A DNA stretch of 64,000 nt, from contig JAEXXM010000034.1 in NCBI GenBank assembly GCA_023405815.1, positions 1 through 64,000 on the forward strand, given 5' to 3'. The notes under the pieces were generated by a model. The model was not told the DNA's origin. It did no database searches and was given only the letters and a program-made list of their open reading frames with translations. Made by a program: the position numbers and the translations under genes. Below are positions 50,485 through 59,937 of this stretch, in pieces (within the stretch, counting starts at the first letter, position 1; every line of letters begins with the position of its first letter). The stretch is from Pseudomonadota bacterium (GTDB lineage Bacteria > Pseudomonadota > Alphaproteobacteria > Rhizobiales > Hyphomicrobiaceae).

Positions 50485-51261
50485 TTAGAGCCCCTCCGGG
50501 CGGAATGCGCCGGGCGGAACGTGCCCTTCGACGTAGGCATGCTGCAGGGCGTCGAGCTGAACCCAGAGCACGTTGCACTTGAAGCGGACGGCGTCAACGC
50601 AGGCTTCCTGCTCCTCGCGCGTCTTCGCATTCTTCAAGACGTAGCCGAGGGCAAAGTCGGCGTCGCGCGGCGCCTGCGTGAGGCGACGCTTGAAGTAGGC
50701 CATCACCTTGTCGTCGATGAAGTCGGGGTAGTTCTCCAACATGCCCGCGATCCGCTCCTTGTGGATCTTGGGTGCGAAGAGCTCGGTGAGCGAAGAGGCG
50801 ATAGCGACGGTGATTGGCTGCTCGCGGACGAAGGTGACGTAGGATTCGACGGCAAAGCGCGTCGCGGGCAGCGCGCCCTTCATGGAAACGACGTAGTCGC
50901 GATCGAGGCCGAGGCCGTCGGTCAGCACCAGCCAGCGCTCGATTCCGCCTTCCTCATCGCCGAAGCCGTCGTGATCGAGGATGCGGTGCACCCATTCGCG
51001 GCGCAGCTCGCGATCATGCAGGCGGCTGACGAGGGCGGCATCCTTGCGCGGCACCGCAGACTGATAGCAGTAGCGGTTGAGGGCCCAGGCCTGCACCTGC
51101 GGCTTCTTCAGCTTGCCGCCGTGAAGCATGTGATGGAATGGATGCTTGTCGTGGTAGCGCTCGGCGCCGACGGCGCGGATCGCGGCCTCGAACTCGCCGA
51201 CGGGCATCGGCTCGAGATCTTTCAGCTCGCTGCTTTTGCGCTCGAAGCTGACGGCGCTCAT
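50485..51261 (-). CDS. pqqC: PqqC, pyrroloquinoline-quinone synthase
   Basis: A 258-residue all-helical PqqC with KHPFHHMLHGGKLKKPQVQAWALNRYCYQSAVPRKDAALVSRL and the RILDHDG segment. It carries out the last oxidation and ring closure to PQQ. ATG 51261 is the natural start because it overlaps the pqqB stop; the open frame upstream reads inside pqqB. Length normal. Confidence 0.96.
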   Translation of the reverse strand: MSAVSFERKSSELKDLEPMPVGEFEAAIRAVGAERYHDKHPFHHMLHGGKLKKPQVQAWALNRYCYQSAVPRKDAALVSRLHDRELRREWVHRILDHDGFGDEEGGIERWLVLTDGLGLDRDYVVSMKGALPATRFAVESYVTFVREQPITVAIASSLTELFAPKIHKERIAGMLENYPDFIDDKVMAYFKRRLTQAPRDADFALGYVLKNAKTREEQEACVDAVRFKCNVLWVQLDALQHAYVEGHVPPGAFRPEGL

Positions 51262-52187
51262 AGGCGTACCTCCATGCCGTCGTACCCGACTTCCCATCCC
51301 GCGCCATCTATGGCCTTACGGGCGGGCGAGTTCTCGTCCAGCGCCGGGTTCGAGTTGTTTATATGAACATATATGAGCCTGCCCACACCCAGTTTCGAGA
51401 AGGCGGCGATCGACCCCGCGGGTCCGGACATGCTGATGTGGCCCATTCGGGCTCCGGTTTTGTTGAGCAGCCCCTGCTCGATCATCTCGTCGTCGGTGAA
51501 CAGCGTCCCATCGAAGAAGACGATGGACGCGCCCTTCAGGCGCTCGGCGAGCGTCTCATCTATCTCAGCGCAGCCGGGAATGTAAAAGAAGGACTTCTTC
51601 TCGACCGGATCAGTAACTTTGAGGCCGATGGTGTCGCCGTCGCGGCTGCCGAAATTGCTCGAGGAGGCATCCTCCAGATAGAGCGCGATCTTGCCCGGAA
51701 CGGCGAAGGCTTCGACCGTTAGGCCGAGGTCCGTATCGGCGCCCCTGAGCTCGAACGGCTTGTCGAGCGCGATCTCGTTGCGCGGAACGAACTGCTCGGC
51801 GAGGACCTGGAACACGGAGTTGGCCTGGACAGTCGCCAGCACCCGGTCGGTGGCGTAAATCGACAACGGCTGCGCCTCGCGCAGGTTGATCAGCCCGATG
51901 ATGTGGTCGACGTCGCCGTTGGTCAGCACCGCCGCCTTGATCGGACTGTGGCGCAAGCCCAAGCGCGGGTTGGCGTGCAGGGCTGGCGTGTCGCTGATCT
52001 GCTTGCGCAGGTCCGGCGAGGCGTTGAGCAGAGCCCAGTTCACCCCGTCGCGGCTGACCGCCAGGGAGGACTGTGTGCGGGATTTGAAGCCGGGAGTGCC
52101 CGCGCGCACGGACACGCAATTGCGGCAGTTACAGTTCCACTGCGGGAACCCACCGCCCGCAGCGGAGCCCAAGATCTTGATGTACAT
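51258..52187 (-). CDS. pqqB: PqqB, metallo-beta-lactamase-fold PQQ biosynthesis protein
   Basis: A 309-residue protein with KILGSAAGGGFPQWNCNCRNC at the N-terminus, the PqqB motif with clustered cysteines, and the degenerate MBL motif TNGDVDHIIGLINLREAQ. MGHISMSGPAGSIAAF is near the C-terminus. PqqB is reported to hydroxylate the crosslinked PqqA product. It follows pqqA after 109 bases with an attenuator-like hairpin between. Confidence 0.96.
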   Translation of the reverse strand: MYIKILGSAAGGGFPQWNCNCRNCVSVRAGTPGFKSRTQSSLAVSRDGVNWALLNASPDLRKQISDTPALHANPRLGLRHSPIKAAVLTNGDVDHIIGLINLREAQPLSIYATDRVLATVQANSVFQVLAEQFVPRNEIALDKPFELRGADTDLGLTVEAFAVPGKIALYLEDASSSNFGSRDGDTIGLKVTDPVEKKSFFYIPGCAEIDETLAERLKGASIVFFDGTLFTDDEMIEQGLLNKTGARMGHISMSGPAGSIAAFSKLGVGRLIYVHINNSNPALDENSPARKAIDGAGWEVGYDGMEVRL

Positions 52188-52226
52188 CGGATGCCGTCTG
52201 GCTGCGGGCGCGCCGACGCCCGATAA

Positions 52227-52259
52227 AACAACGGCGGCCGAAGGTTCGACCGCCGTTGT
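52227..52259 (-). terminator. attenuator-like hairpin between pqqA and pqqB
   Basis: On minus, AACGGCGGTCGAA pairs with TTCGGCCGCCGTT (one mismatch) and the second arm runs into TTTTATCGGG, a classical rho-independent terminator. It lies about 40 bases downstream of the pqqA stop and 40 upstream of pqqB. Partial read-through would give many pqqA and few pqqBCDE transcripts. Confidence 0.8.
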
Positions 52260-52296
52260 CGGAAACTCACATCGTCAGTGAGTGGATCGACAGTCG

Positions 52297-52386
52297 TTAG
52301 ATGATGTCGATCTCAGCCGGCATGTACGAGGTGACCTCGAGGCCAACTTCCTGCTCACGAACTGCGGGCTTCGACCAAACCTTCAT
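52297..52386 (-). CDS. pqqA: PqqA precursor peptide
   Basis: A 29-residue peptide, too short for most gene callers, begun at ATG 52386 behind AGGAGGAAGTC. It contains the Glu-Val-Thr-Ser-Tyr pentad (E-x3-Y), the two residues crosslinked by PqqE to make PQQ, and begins MKVWSKPAVREQ, the common PqqA leader. It is followed by the hairpin described between pqqA and pqqB. Recognition is certain. Confidence 0.98.
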   Translation of the reverse strand: MKVWSKPAVREQEVGLEVTSYMPAEIDII

Positions 52387-52969
52387 GACTTCCTCCTATT
52401 CGGCAAGATGCCGTCCAAAATTGGATGGCCCCGCCGAGGGCCCACCCACTGAAGCGATGACCTTTTCTGAGGGTCGCCTCAGTCCGCGGATCCGGATCAC
52501 GCAAGTCCAGACCGCCATGGCGGCTATAAACCACACGGCTCATGCGAACGGAAGTCAAACGCTCTCACAAACGCGTGTGCTATCCGTCATCTACTTACCA
52601 CGCGCGACCAGCGGCGACGTCGTTGATCGGGAGGCGTCGCACAGGCGAAATAAGCGGTCCGCGATGAGGCGCTCGGCCTCGCCGCCCAGCAATGGGTAGC
52701 GAAGCTGGTGCAACATATGGCTGGTGCCAAGGATGGCGTGGTTCGACGGGCTGTGGCTCCGCAACAGAATACTCGATTGACGCGAAAAGCGGAAAAATCA
52801 TTCTTATCTTTGGGCGGAGTGGCCCTGGCAATAGAAAATTCTACTTCGATAAACTATAAGGAGCGGCCGGCCAAGAACGGGCGCGAAAGCCGCCATGGGA
52901 CGCCGGCCCATCCTATAGGTTCGACAAGCGCCTCAGACATTTGAGGCGCAGGCAGCGAAAGGCACGGCG
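52387..52969. promoter_or_regulatory. 583-base divergent gap between pqqA and cysG
   Basis: No coding sequence could be supported in this gap: open frames on either strand lack ribosome sites or family resemblance. It should contain the pqqA promoter (minus) and the cysG promoter (plus). GCGCCTCA (52928-52935) pairs with TGAGGCGC (52942-52949) to form a hairpin 20 bases before the cysG TTG. An AT-richer stretch lies around 52790-52860, the likely site of plus-strand promoter elements. Confidence 0.5.
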
Positions 52970-54430
52970 TTGCGGTACTTCCCAATATTTCTCGATGTCG
53001 ACAATCGCGACGTGCTGCTCGTGGGCGGCGGCGAGAAGGCATTGCAGAAATTGCGCTTGCTGGCGAAGACGACGGCGCGCCTAAAGCTCGTCGCCGACGA
53101 GGTGAGCAGCGACATCCTCCCGCTCGAACGCGAGCACGCGTTGACGATTGTGCGCCGCAGCTTCGTCGAGTCAGACCTTGACGGCGTGGCGCTCGTCTTT
53201 GCTGCCAGCGATGATCCGGGATTGGACGAGGCAGTGTCCGCGGCGGCTCGGGAACGAGGCTTGCCTGTGAACGTCGTCGACGCACCGGACCACAGCAGCT
53301 TCATCATGCCCGCCATCGTCGACAGAGATCCCGTCGTGGTGGCGATCGGCACGGAGGGGGCAGCTCCCATTCTGGCGCGGGAGATCAAGGCGAAGGTCGA
53401 GGCGTGGCTGCCGGCGCAGTTCGGCCGCGTGGCGCGGACAGCTCAGGCGCTTCGCGATCGGATCCACGAGGCGATCTCCGACCCGACCATCCGCCGGCGC
53501 ACGTGGGAGGCGTTGCTGCAGGGGAAGTGGCGCGAGCTGGTGCTCGCCGACGATACAGGAGCCGCCGACCAGGAGTTCGGCCGGCAGCTCGAGGCTGCCC
53601 ACTCTCCCGCGCAGACCGCAGGCAGTGTGGCGCTGGTCGGCTGCGGACCGGGTGACCCGGATCTCATCACGCTCAAGGCGCAGCAGCTTCTGCAATCAGC
53701 GGACGTCCTGGTGGTCGACCGGCTGGTCAACCCGGCCATCCTCGAATATGCGCGTCGCGACGCGATCCGCATCGACGTCGGCAAGGCGCCGGAAGGTGAT
53801 GCGGCCCTGCAGGACGAGATCAACCAGATCCTCGTCCGCGAGGCCATGAAGGGGCAGCGGGTGGTGCGCCTCAAAGGGGGAGATGCGTTCGTGTTCGGGC
53901 GCGCGGCCGAGGAGATGGTGGCAGTTCGTGCTGCGGGCATCCCGGTTACCGTGGTGCCTGGGATCACGGCGGCGCATGGTTGTGCTGCGAGCGTCGGACT
54001 GCCGGTCACGGTGCGAGGCAGAGTTCGGCAATTTGCCGTGGTGACCGGGGCGTCGGCCGACGGCCCCGTCGAGATGGATTGGGCGTCATTGGCGCATCCT
54101 GGGCAGGCTTTCGCCATTTACATGGGCGTGCGCACGGCCGAGCACTTCCGCGACAGGCTGCTCGCAGCCGGCGCGTCGCCGCAAACGCCAGTGGTCATTG
54201 TCGAGAACGGGACGCTCGGAAGCGAGCGCGTCATCGCAACCGAACTAACGCTGCTCGCCCGCGCCATCTCAGATATGGGTATCCGCGGTCCGGCGGTGAT
54301 TTTCGTCGGGCTCGATTGGGCCAGTGCTGGGCTGACGCCGCCGGAGCGCGTCGAGGTTTACGGGGCGGAGCGGGTTCGCTCGGACAGGAGCGCCAAGGTC
54401 GATGCCGAGGTAAGCGGGCATGCAGGATAA
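52970..54430 (+). CDS. cysG: siroheme synthase CysG
   Basis: A 486-residue bifunctional enzyme with TTG start at 52970. The N-terminal precorrin-2 dehydrogenase/ferrochelatase part carries YFPIFLDVDNRDVLLVGGGEKALQKLRLL, and the C-terminal methyltransferase part (from about residue 223) has VALVGCGPGDPDLITLKAQQLLQSADVLVVDRLV and RLKGGDAFVFGRAAEEM. It makes sirohaem for the sulfite reductase encoded by cysI downstream. No upstream Met in frame restores the N-terminus, so the TTG start is reliable. Confidence 0.93.
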   Translation: MRYFPIFLDVDNRDVLLVGGGEKALQKLRLLAKTTARLKLVADEVSSDILPLEREHALTIVRRSFVESDLDGVALVFAASDDPGLDEAVSAAARERGLPVNVVDAPDHSSFIMPAIVDRDPVVVAIGTEGAAPILAREIKAKVEAWLPAQFGRVARTAQALRDRIHEAISDPTIRRRTWEALLQGKWRELVLADDTGAADQEFGRQLEAAHSPAQTAGSVALVGCGPGDPDLITLKAQQLLQSADVLVVDRLVNPAILEYARRDAIRIDVGKAPEGDAALQDEINQILVREAMKGQRVVRLKGGDAFVFGRAAEEMVAVRAAGIPVTVVPGITAAHGCAASVGLPVTVRGRVRQFAVVTGASADGPVEMDWASLAHPGQAFAIYMGVRTAEHFRDRLLAAGASPQTPVVIVENGTLGSERVIATELTLLARAISDMGIRGPAVIFVGLDWASAGLTPPERVEVYGAERVRSDRSAKVDAEVSGHAG

Positions 54431-54493
54431 GCCTGGCGGCGCACCCATCATCCCGGTGCTAGGCGAGAGACGAGAAACTTTGAGGAGGCGTTC

Positions 54494-56275
54494 GTGACCG
54501 CCCAACCTTTGCTTCCGAAGAACGCACCGTTCACGCCGGAAGATATCGATGTGTTGAACAGCGTGGTCGCGCGGACGACGCCGCAGCAGCGCGCTTGGCT
54601 GGCCGGATTCTTCGCCGGCTTCGAAGCGGCGCAATCGGGCGCCCAACCGCAGCCCGTTGCCGCCGCGAAGCCGCGTCAGCCGCTGACGATCCTCTATGCC
54701 AGCGAGAGCGGCAATGCCGAGGCCCTCGCCATGCGCGCCAAGAAGAGCGCGCAAAAGCACGGGCTCGATGCAAAGGTCTTCGACTTTGCGGACGCCGACT
54801 TCACCCTTCTCAGCAAGGCGAAGAACCTTCTCGTGTTCGCGGCGACCTGGGGCGAGGGTGATCCTCCGAGCCGCGCCGTCGATTTCTACACAGCGCTGAT
54901 GGGCGACAAGGCTCCGCGCATCGAGGGCGTGCGCTTTGCCGTCCTGGCGCTCGGCGACACCGCGTACGCTCAGTTCTGCGCCACGGGCAAGGCAATCGAT
55001 GCGCGCCTCGAGGCGCTGGGCGGCACCCGCGCGTTCACCCGTGTCGACCTCGACCTCGACTATGCAAAACAGGCGGCAGACTGGACCGAGAAGGCATTGA
55101 CCGAGCTGGCGCCGGCTGACGAGACCGGCACGGCGACGGTGGTGCACGTTGATTTCAAGGGTGCCGGCCTGATCGCCGAAGACGACGAGCCGCAGTTTAC
55201 GGCCGAGAATCCGCTGACGGGCGAGATTTCGACGCTCATCAATCTCAATGGAACGGGCTCGACGCGCGAGACCTGGCACATCGAGGTTGCGACCGATGCA
55301 TCGGGCTTCTCGTATCTTCCCGGCGATGCGATCGGCGTTCTTCCGGAGAACGATCCGCAGCTTGCTCTGGAGGTGGCCGAGGCGGTTGGTCTCGGTGCCG
55401 ATGGGGGAGTCGTGCAAAAGCTGCGCGAGCGCTATGATATCACGACGCTTTCGCGTGCGTTCGTTGAGGCCTATGCTAGGCTTACCGGGCGCACGGACGT
55501 TGCCGCGCTCGCGGAGCAGAAGGCGTTTTCAGATTTTGCCGCCGATCGGCAGCTCATCGATCTCATCGAGACCTATCCGGAGAAGCTGACGCCGGATCAG
55601 CTCTTCTCGGTACTGCGGCCGTTGCCGGGCAGGCTCTATTCAGTTGCCTCGAGCCCTAAGGCGCATCCGGGCGAGGCGCATCTCCTGATCGGCGCCGTGC
55701 GCTGGGAATCGCATGGCCGCAAGCGCGGCGGTGTCTCGTCGACCTACTTCGCCGATCGGCGCAAGGTCGGCGATCCGGTGCGCGTCTACGTCAAGCCGAA
55801 CCGCCACTTCCGCATTCCCGAGGATGGCAACCGGCCGATCATCATGATCGGCGCGGGCACCGGGGTTGCTCCCTACCGCGCCTTCATCGAGGAGCGCGTG
55901 GAGCTCGGTGCTGCCGGCAGGAGCTGGCTCGTCTTCGGCGAGCGCAACTACACCAACGACTTCCTCTATCAGCTCGAATGGCAAGATCACCTCGCCTCAG
56001 GTGCGCTGTCGCGCATCGACGTCGCGTTCTCGCGCGACCAGCCGGAGAAGATCTACGTGCAGCACCGTCTCTGGGAGGCGCGTGCCGACATCATCAAGTG
56101 GGTCGAGGAAGGCGCGCACATCTACGTGTGCGGCGACGAGAAGGGTATGGCGCGCGATGTCGATGTCGCGCTGGCGCGTATCCTCGCGGAGGCGGCGCGC
56201 GGCGATGACGAAGCTGGCCGCGCAAAGCTGAAAGAGCTCGCCAAGGCCGGCCGCTACCAGCGCGACGTTTACTAA
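54494..56275 (+). CDS. cysJ: sulfite reductase flavoprotein subunit CysJ
   Basis: A 593-residue protein with GTG start behind TGAGGAGGCG. It has flavodoxin-like domain at about residues 65-205 (LTILYASESGNAEALAMRAKKSAQKHG, VFAATWGEGDPPSRAVDF), FAD domain with RLYSVASSP and GGVSSTYFADRR, and NADPH domain with MIGAGTGVAPYRAFIEER and HIYVCGDEKGMARDVD. The C-terminus (GRYQRDVY) is the usual end. It delivers electrons from NADPH to CysI. It sits between cysG and cysI. Confidence 0.95.
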   Translation: MTAQPLLPKNAPFTPEDIDVLNSVVARTTPQQRAWLAGFFAGFEAAQSGAQPQPVAAAKPRQPLTILYASESGNAEALAMRAKKSAQKHGLDAKVFDFADADFTLLSKAKNLLVFAATWGEGDPPSRAVDFYTALMGDKAPRIEGVRFAVLALGDTAYAQFCATGKAIDARLEALGGTRAFTRVDLDLDYAKQAADWTEKALTELAPADETGTATVVHVDFKGAGLIAEDDEPQFTAENPLTGEISTLINLNGTGSTRETWHIEVATDASGFSYLPGDAIGVLPENDPQLALEVAEAVGLGADGGVVQKLRERYDITTLSRAFVEAYARLTGRTDVAALAEQKAFSDFAADRQLIDLIETYPEKLTPDQLFSVLRPLPGRLYSVASSPKAHPGEAHLLIGAVRWESHGRKRGGVSSTYFADRRKVGDPVRVYVKPNRHFRIPEDGNRPIIMIGAGTGVAPYRAFIEERVELGAAGRSWLVFGERNYTNDFLYQLEWQDHLASGALSRIDVAFSRDQPEKIYVQHRLWEARADIIKWVEEGAHIYVCGDEKGMARDVDVALARILAEAARGDDEAGRAKLKELAKAGRYQRDVY

Positions 56276-56313
56276 ATATCGAGGTGGCGCCGCGAGCGCC
56301 GACAGGACACGAC

Positions 56314-58044
56314 ATGAGCGAAGACAAGCGCGCCAAGAACGAGATCATCAAGGAGAACAGCCACCTTTTGCGCGGGACCATCGCAGAGGGGCTGGCGGAT
56401 GTCTCCACGGGTGCCATCTCCGAGGACGACAGCCAGCTCACCAAGTTCCACGGCACGTATCTCCAGGACGACCGCGACGTGCGCGGGGAGCGTGCGAAGA
56501 AGAAGCTGGAGAAGGCCTACAGCTTCATGATCCGCGTGCGCCTGCCCGGCGGCTACACGACGTCGAAGCAGTGGCTGCAGCTCGATGCAATCGCGGGAAC
56601 GTACGCCAACCATACGCTACGGCTTACGACGCGGCAGACGTTCCAGTTCCACGGCGTCATCAAGTCGAACATGAAGCGCACGATGCAGGCGATCAACGCC
56701 GCCGTGCTCGACACGCTGGCGGCTTGCGGCGACGTCAACCGCAACGTGCTCGCCACCGGCAATCCGTACCTGTCGAAGGTGCATGCCGCCGCGCACAAGT
56801 TGGCCGTCGACATCAGCGAGCATCTGCTGCCGAGGACCGGCGCCTATCACGAGATCTGGCTCGACGGCGAGCAGGTGAGCGACGCGACGCGTCCAGCCAA
56901 GCAGGAGGAGGAGCCGATCTACGGCAAGCACTATCTGCCGCGCAAGTTCAAGACGGTGATCGCGGTGCCGCCGTCGAACGACGTCGACATCTATGCACAT
57001 GATCTCGGGTACATCGCCATCACCGAGAAGGGCAAGCTGGTCGGGTGGAATGTCAGCATCGGCGGCGGCATGGGCATGACGCATGGCGACACGGATACCT
57101 TCCCGCGCACGGCGGACCTGCTCGGCTTCTGCACCACAGAGCAGGCGGTCGATGTCGCCGAGAAGATTGTCACCGTGCAGCGCGACTGGGGCAACCGCGA
57201 GAACCGCAAGCGCGCCCGCCTCAAGTACACGATCGAGGATCACGGGCTCGACAATTTCCGCGCCGAGGTCGAGAAGCGCCTCGGCTACAAACTCGGAGAG
57301 CCGCGCCCGTTCGAATTCACGTCGACAGGCGACGTGATCGGGTGGGAGCAGGGCACCGACAAGAAGTGGCACCTGACGCTGTTCATCGAGAACGGGCGCA
57401 TCAAGGACAAGCCCGGGTGGAGGTTGCGCACGGCGCTGCGCGAGATCGCCGAGATTCATCCTGGCGGGTTTCTGGTCACGGCCAATCAGAACGTCATCAT
57501 TGCCAACGTCACCGCCAAGATGAAGCCGAAGGTCGAGGCAATTCTCGAAGAGCACGGCATCGCTATAGGCGACAAGCTATCGGGCCTGCGCCGCAACAGC
57601 ATGGCGTGCGTCGCGCTGCCGACGTGCGGGCTGGCGCTGGCCGAGAGCGAGCGGTTCCTGCCGGAGCTGCTGACCGCGCTCGAAGACTCGCTCGACAAGG
57701 CTGGCCTCAAGAACGACGACATCGTCATCCGCATGACGGGGTGCCCGAACGGATGCGCACGTCCCTACCTCGCCGAGATCGGTCTCGTTGGCCGCAACCC
57801 CGGACTCTACAACCTCTATCTTGGGGCTGCGTTCAACGGCGAGCGCCTGAACAAGCTCTATGCCGAGGACGTCGACAAGGCCGGCATCGTGCGCCTTCTG
57901 GAGCCGATCTTCTCCCGCTACGCCAAGGAGCGCGAGGAGGGTGAGCATTTCGGCGACTTCGCCATTCGCGCTGGCTACGTGAAGGCGACGACGGCCGGCA
58001 ACCGCTTCCACGCCGAGCTCGACCTCGTGAAGACGGTCAGTTAG
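56314..58044 (+). CDS. cysI: sulfite reductase hemoprotein subunit CysI
   Basis: A 576-residue protein begun at ATG 56314. It has duplicated ferredoxin-like half domains, the RQTFQFHGVIK substrate-site arginine region and the sirohaem/4Fe-4S cysteines: Cys432 and Cys438 in MACVALPTCGLALAESE, and Cys477 and Cys481 in MTGCPNGCARPY. It reduces sulfite to sulfide with six electrons. It follows cysJ after 38 bases and ends just before a palindromic repeat shared with the convergent permease gene. Confidence 0.96.
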   Translation: MSEDKRAKNEIIKENSHLLRGTIAEGLADVSTGAISEDDSQLTKFHGTYLQDDRDVRGERAKKKLEKAYSFMIRVRLPGGYTTSKQWLQLDAIAGTYANHTLRLTTRQTFQFHGVIKSNMKRTMQAINAAVLDTLAACGDVNRNVLATGNPYLSKVHAAAHKLAVDISEHLLPRTGAYHEIWLDGEQVSDATRPAKQEEEPIYGKHYLPRKFKTVIAVPPSNDVDIYAHDLGYIAITEKGKLVGWNVSIGGGMGMTHGDTDTFPRTADLLGFCTTEQAVDVAEKIVTVQRDWGNRENRKRARLKYTIEDHGLDNFRAEVEKRLGYKLGEPRPFEFTSTGDVIGWEQGTDKKWHLTLFIENGRIKDKPGWRLRTALREIAEIHPGGFLVTANQNVIIANVTAKMKPKVEAILEEHGIAIGDKLSGLRRNSMACVALPTCGLALAESERFLPELLTALEDSLDKAGLKNDDIVIRMTGCPNGCARPYLAEIGLVGRNPGLYNLYLGAAFNGERLNKLYAEDVDKAGIVRLLEPIFSRYAKEREEGEHFGDFAIRAGYVKATTAGNRFHAELDLVKTVS

Positions 58045-58051
58045 CGAACAC

Positions 58052-58193
58052 TGTCATCCCGGGCGAAGCGAGCGAAGGCGAGCGAGACCCGGGACCCAGC
58101 ATAAGAAGTGCCGCAGGCTCGAAAGGGTCTTCGACGCTTTGTGCGCTGGGTCCCGGATAGCGGCTCGCGATGCTCGCCGCTTGCAGGATGACA
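58052..58193. repeat. Hyphomicrobiales-type palindromic intergenic repeat
   Basis: A composite inverted repeat: TGTCATCCCGGG at the left edge mirrors the GGATGACA-type right edge, and an inner pair CCCGGGACCCAGC / GCTGGGTCCCGG surrounds the centre. Elements with this sequence (TGTCATCCCGGGC... and its mirror) occur many times in alphaproteobacterial intergenic regions. It fills the gap between convergent cysI and a TauE/SafE gene and may act as a terminator for both. Confidence 0.75.
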
Positions 58194-58199
58194 GAATTG

Positions 58200-59006
58200 C
58201 TAGTGGCGGAGCGGGTTGATTAGCGCGTAGGCGGCCCAGAACAGCACCAGGGCGAGCGTCACGCGCAGCACCCAGTCCGGAACCATGCCGGTGATGCGCG
58301 AGCCGAGCGCAATGCCGGGCACGGAGCCGACGAGCAGCAGGCCAAGGATCGGAAGGTCAACGTTGCCCATGCCGAAGTGGCTGGCGCCGGCGAGGAACGT
58401 CAGCGGGATGGCGTGCACGATGTCGGTACCGATCAGGCGTCGCGCCGACAGCGAGTGATAGAGGGCGGTCAAAGCAACGACGCCGATGGCGCCAGCGCCG
58501 ACCGAAGTGAGCGCCACGAGAACTCCAAGAGCGAACCCGAGCAGCAGCGTCGGCCCCTTGTGCACGCGCGCGGGTGCATGGGCGTCAGGGGCGTGCATGG
58601 CGTAGCGCTTCAGTGCCGGATAGGCGGCGACGCAAAGCGCGCTGACGACGAGCGCAGACGCCAGCACCTTGCGGATGATCACCGCCAGCACGTGAATGTC
58701 GGGCTCGGCGAAGTAGATCCACGAGAGGATGACGGCGGCACCTGGGAGGCTGCCCGTGGCCATCCAGCGGACCACCGGCCAGTCGACGTTTCCGAGTGCG
58801 TGATGACGCCAAGCGGCGCTGGCCTTGGTGATGGAGGCGAAGAGAAGATCGGTGCCGACGGCGAGCACCGGCGAGATGCCGATGCCGGAGATGAGAAAGG
58901 GTGTCATCAGCGAGCCGGCGCCCACCCCGGTGAGGCCCACCAGAAAGCCGACGAGAAACCCGCCGGAGATAACAAGCGGCCAGGCGCCGGAGTGAAGAAA
59001 GTCCAT
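58200..59006 (-). CDS. TauE/SafE-family sulfite/sulfate-type exporter or permease
   Basis: A 268-residue membrane protein with eight or nine hydrophobic segments and the TauE/SafE hallmarks: an N-terminal GGFLVGFLVGLTGVGAGSLMTPFLI and the matching second-half repeat ALGVLVALTSVGAGAIGVVALTALY. ATG 59006 was chosen; GTG 59015 is an alternative. It is the last gene downstream of cysH-D-N on the minus strand. A role in moving sulfite, sulfate or sulfonates is suggested by that neighbourhood. Confidence 0.82.
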   Translation of the reverse strand: MDFLHSGAWPLVISGGFLVGFLVGLTGVGAGSLMTPFLISGIGISPVLAVGTDLLFASITKASAAWRHHALGNVDWPVVRWMATGSLPGAAVILSWIYFAEPDIHVLAVIIRKVLASALVVSALCVAAYPALKRYAMHAPDAHAPARVHKGPTLLLGFALGVLVALTSVGAGAIGVVALTALYHSLSARRLIGTDIVHAIPLTFLAGASHFGMGNVDLPILGLLLVGSVPGIALGSRITGMVPDWVLRVTLALVLFWAAYALINPLRH

Positions 59007-59091
59007 GTAAGTCACGCTCGTAACGTTCGTCGGCGCCTCGAAGGGCGACCTTATCCGTTATCTTGGATGGATCAACAAGGAAGCTGGGGTG

Positions 59092-59835
59092 TCAGGTCAG
59101 GGTGGCGACGATGGTCCTGAGGCTCAGGATCACCACCACGCAGCCAACGAGGATCATCAGCACTTTGTCAGGGAGCATCTTCGTGGCGTAGGCCGCAAAG
59201 GGAGCGGCGATGACGCCGCCGATGATGAGCCCGGAGATGATCGGCCACAGCTCCAGGCCGATGGTTGCGACGAAGGTCGCCGAGATGGTGAAGGTGACGA
59301 AGAACTCGGCGAGGTTGACCGAGCCGATGGCGTAACGGGGCGTCGTGCCCTGACCGATGAGCGTGGAAGTGACGATCGGGCCCCATCCGCCGCCGCCAAT
59401 TGAATCCAGAAGTCCGCCAAAGAACCCGAGAGGCGCAGCGCGCGTGGGCTCGGCGCCGTCCGGCTTGCGGCTGCTCACGGCGCACCAGACGATATAGCCG
59501 CCCATAAGCAGCAGGTAGCCGCTGATGAAGGGCTTGATCATCTCGCCGTCGAGGTTGGTGAGCAGGTAGGCTCCCAATGCACCCCCGATCATACCGGGCA
59601 CGGCAAGGCGGAAGAGCAGCTTGCGATCGACGTTACCGAGCTTCCAGTGCGAGGCGCCCGAAACGAAGGTGGTGAATGTCTCGGCAGCATGTACGCAGGC
59701 GCTGGTCGTGGCGGGAGGAATGCCGACGCTCAGCAGCACTGACGACGATGTCACGCCATAGGCCATGCCGATGGCACCGTCGACCATCTGCGCGGTGAAG
59801 CCGACGGCGACGTATAGCAGCAGATCTTCCCACAT
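59092..59835 (-). CDS. TauE/SafE-family membrane protein
   Basis: A 247-residue membrane protein with the repeated TauE/SafE motif: VAVGFTAQMVDGAIGMAYGVTSSSVLL, with the Gly-Met-Gly-rich helix, and LLDSIGGGGWGPIVTSTLIGQG in the second half. It is another subgroup of the family than the neighbouring protein. It lies between cysN and the second TauE/SafE gene on minus, consistent with a joint role in sulfate assimilation. Confidence 0.82.
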   Translation of the reverse strand: MWEDLLLYVAVGFTAQMVDGAIGMAYGVTSSSVLLSVGIPPATTSACVHAAETFTTFVSGASHWKLGNVDRKLLFRLAVPGMIGGALGAYLLTNLDGEMIKPFISGYLLLMGGYIVWCAVSSRKPDGAEPTRAAPLGFFGGLLDSIGGGGWGPIVTSTLIGQGTTPRYAIGSVNLAEFFVTFTISATFVATIGLELWPIISGLIIGGVIAAPFAAYATKMLPDKVLMILVGCVVVILSLRTIVATLT

Positions 59836-59937
59836 CGGCTCGGTTCACTCGCTCCGCGGTGTGCTCCGCCATTGCGGATATTGAGGACAAGCTTCGGGGG
59901 TGACGTCGTTCTCGCCTCCGAAGTCGCTTCTGGTCGG

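Noticed and set aside
52595..52831. 78-codon minus-strand frame and 132-codon plus-strand frame in the pqqA-cysG gap
   Set aside because: No ribosome site, no family resemblance, composition like other noncoding frames; treated as intergenic.
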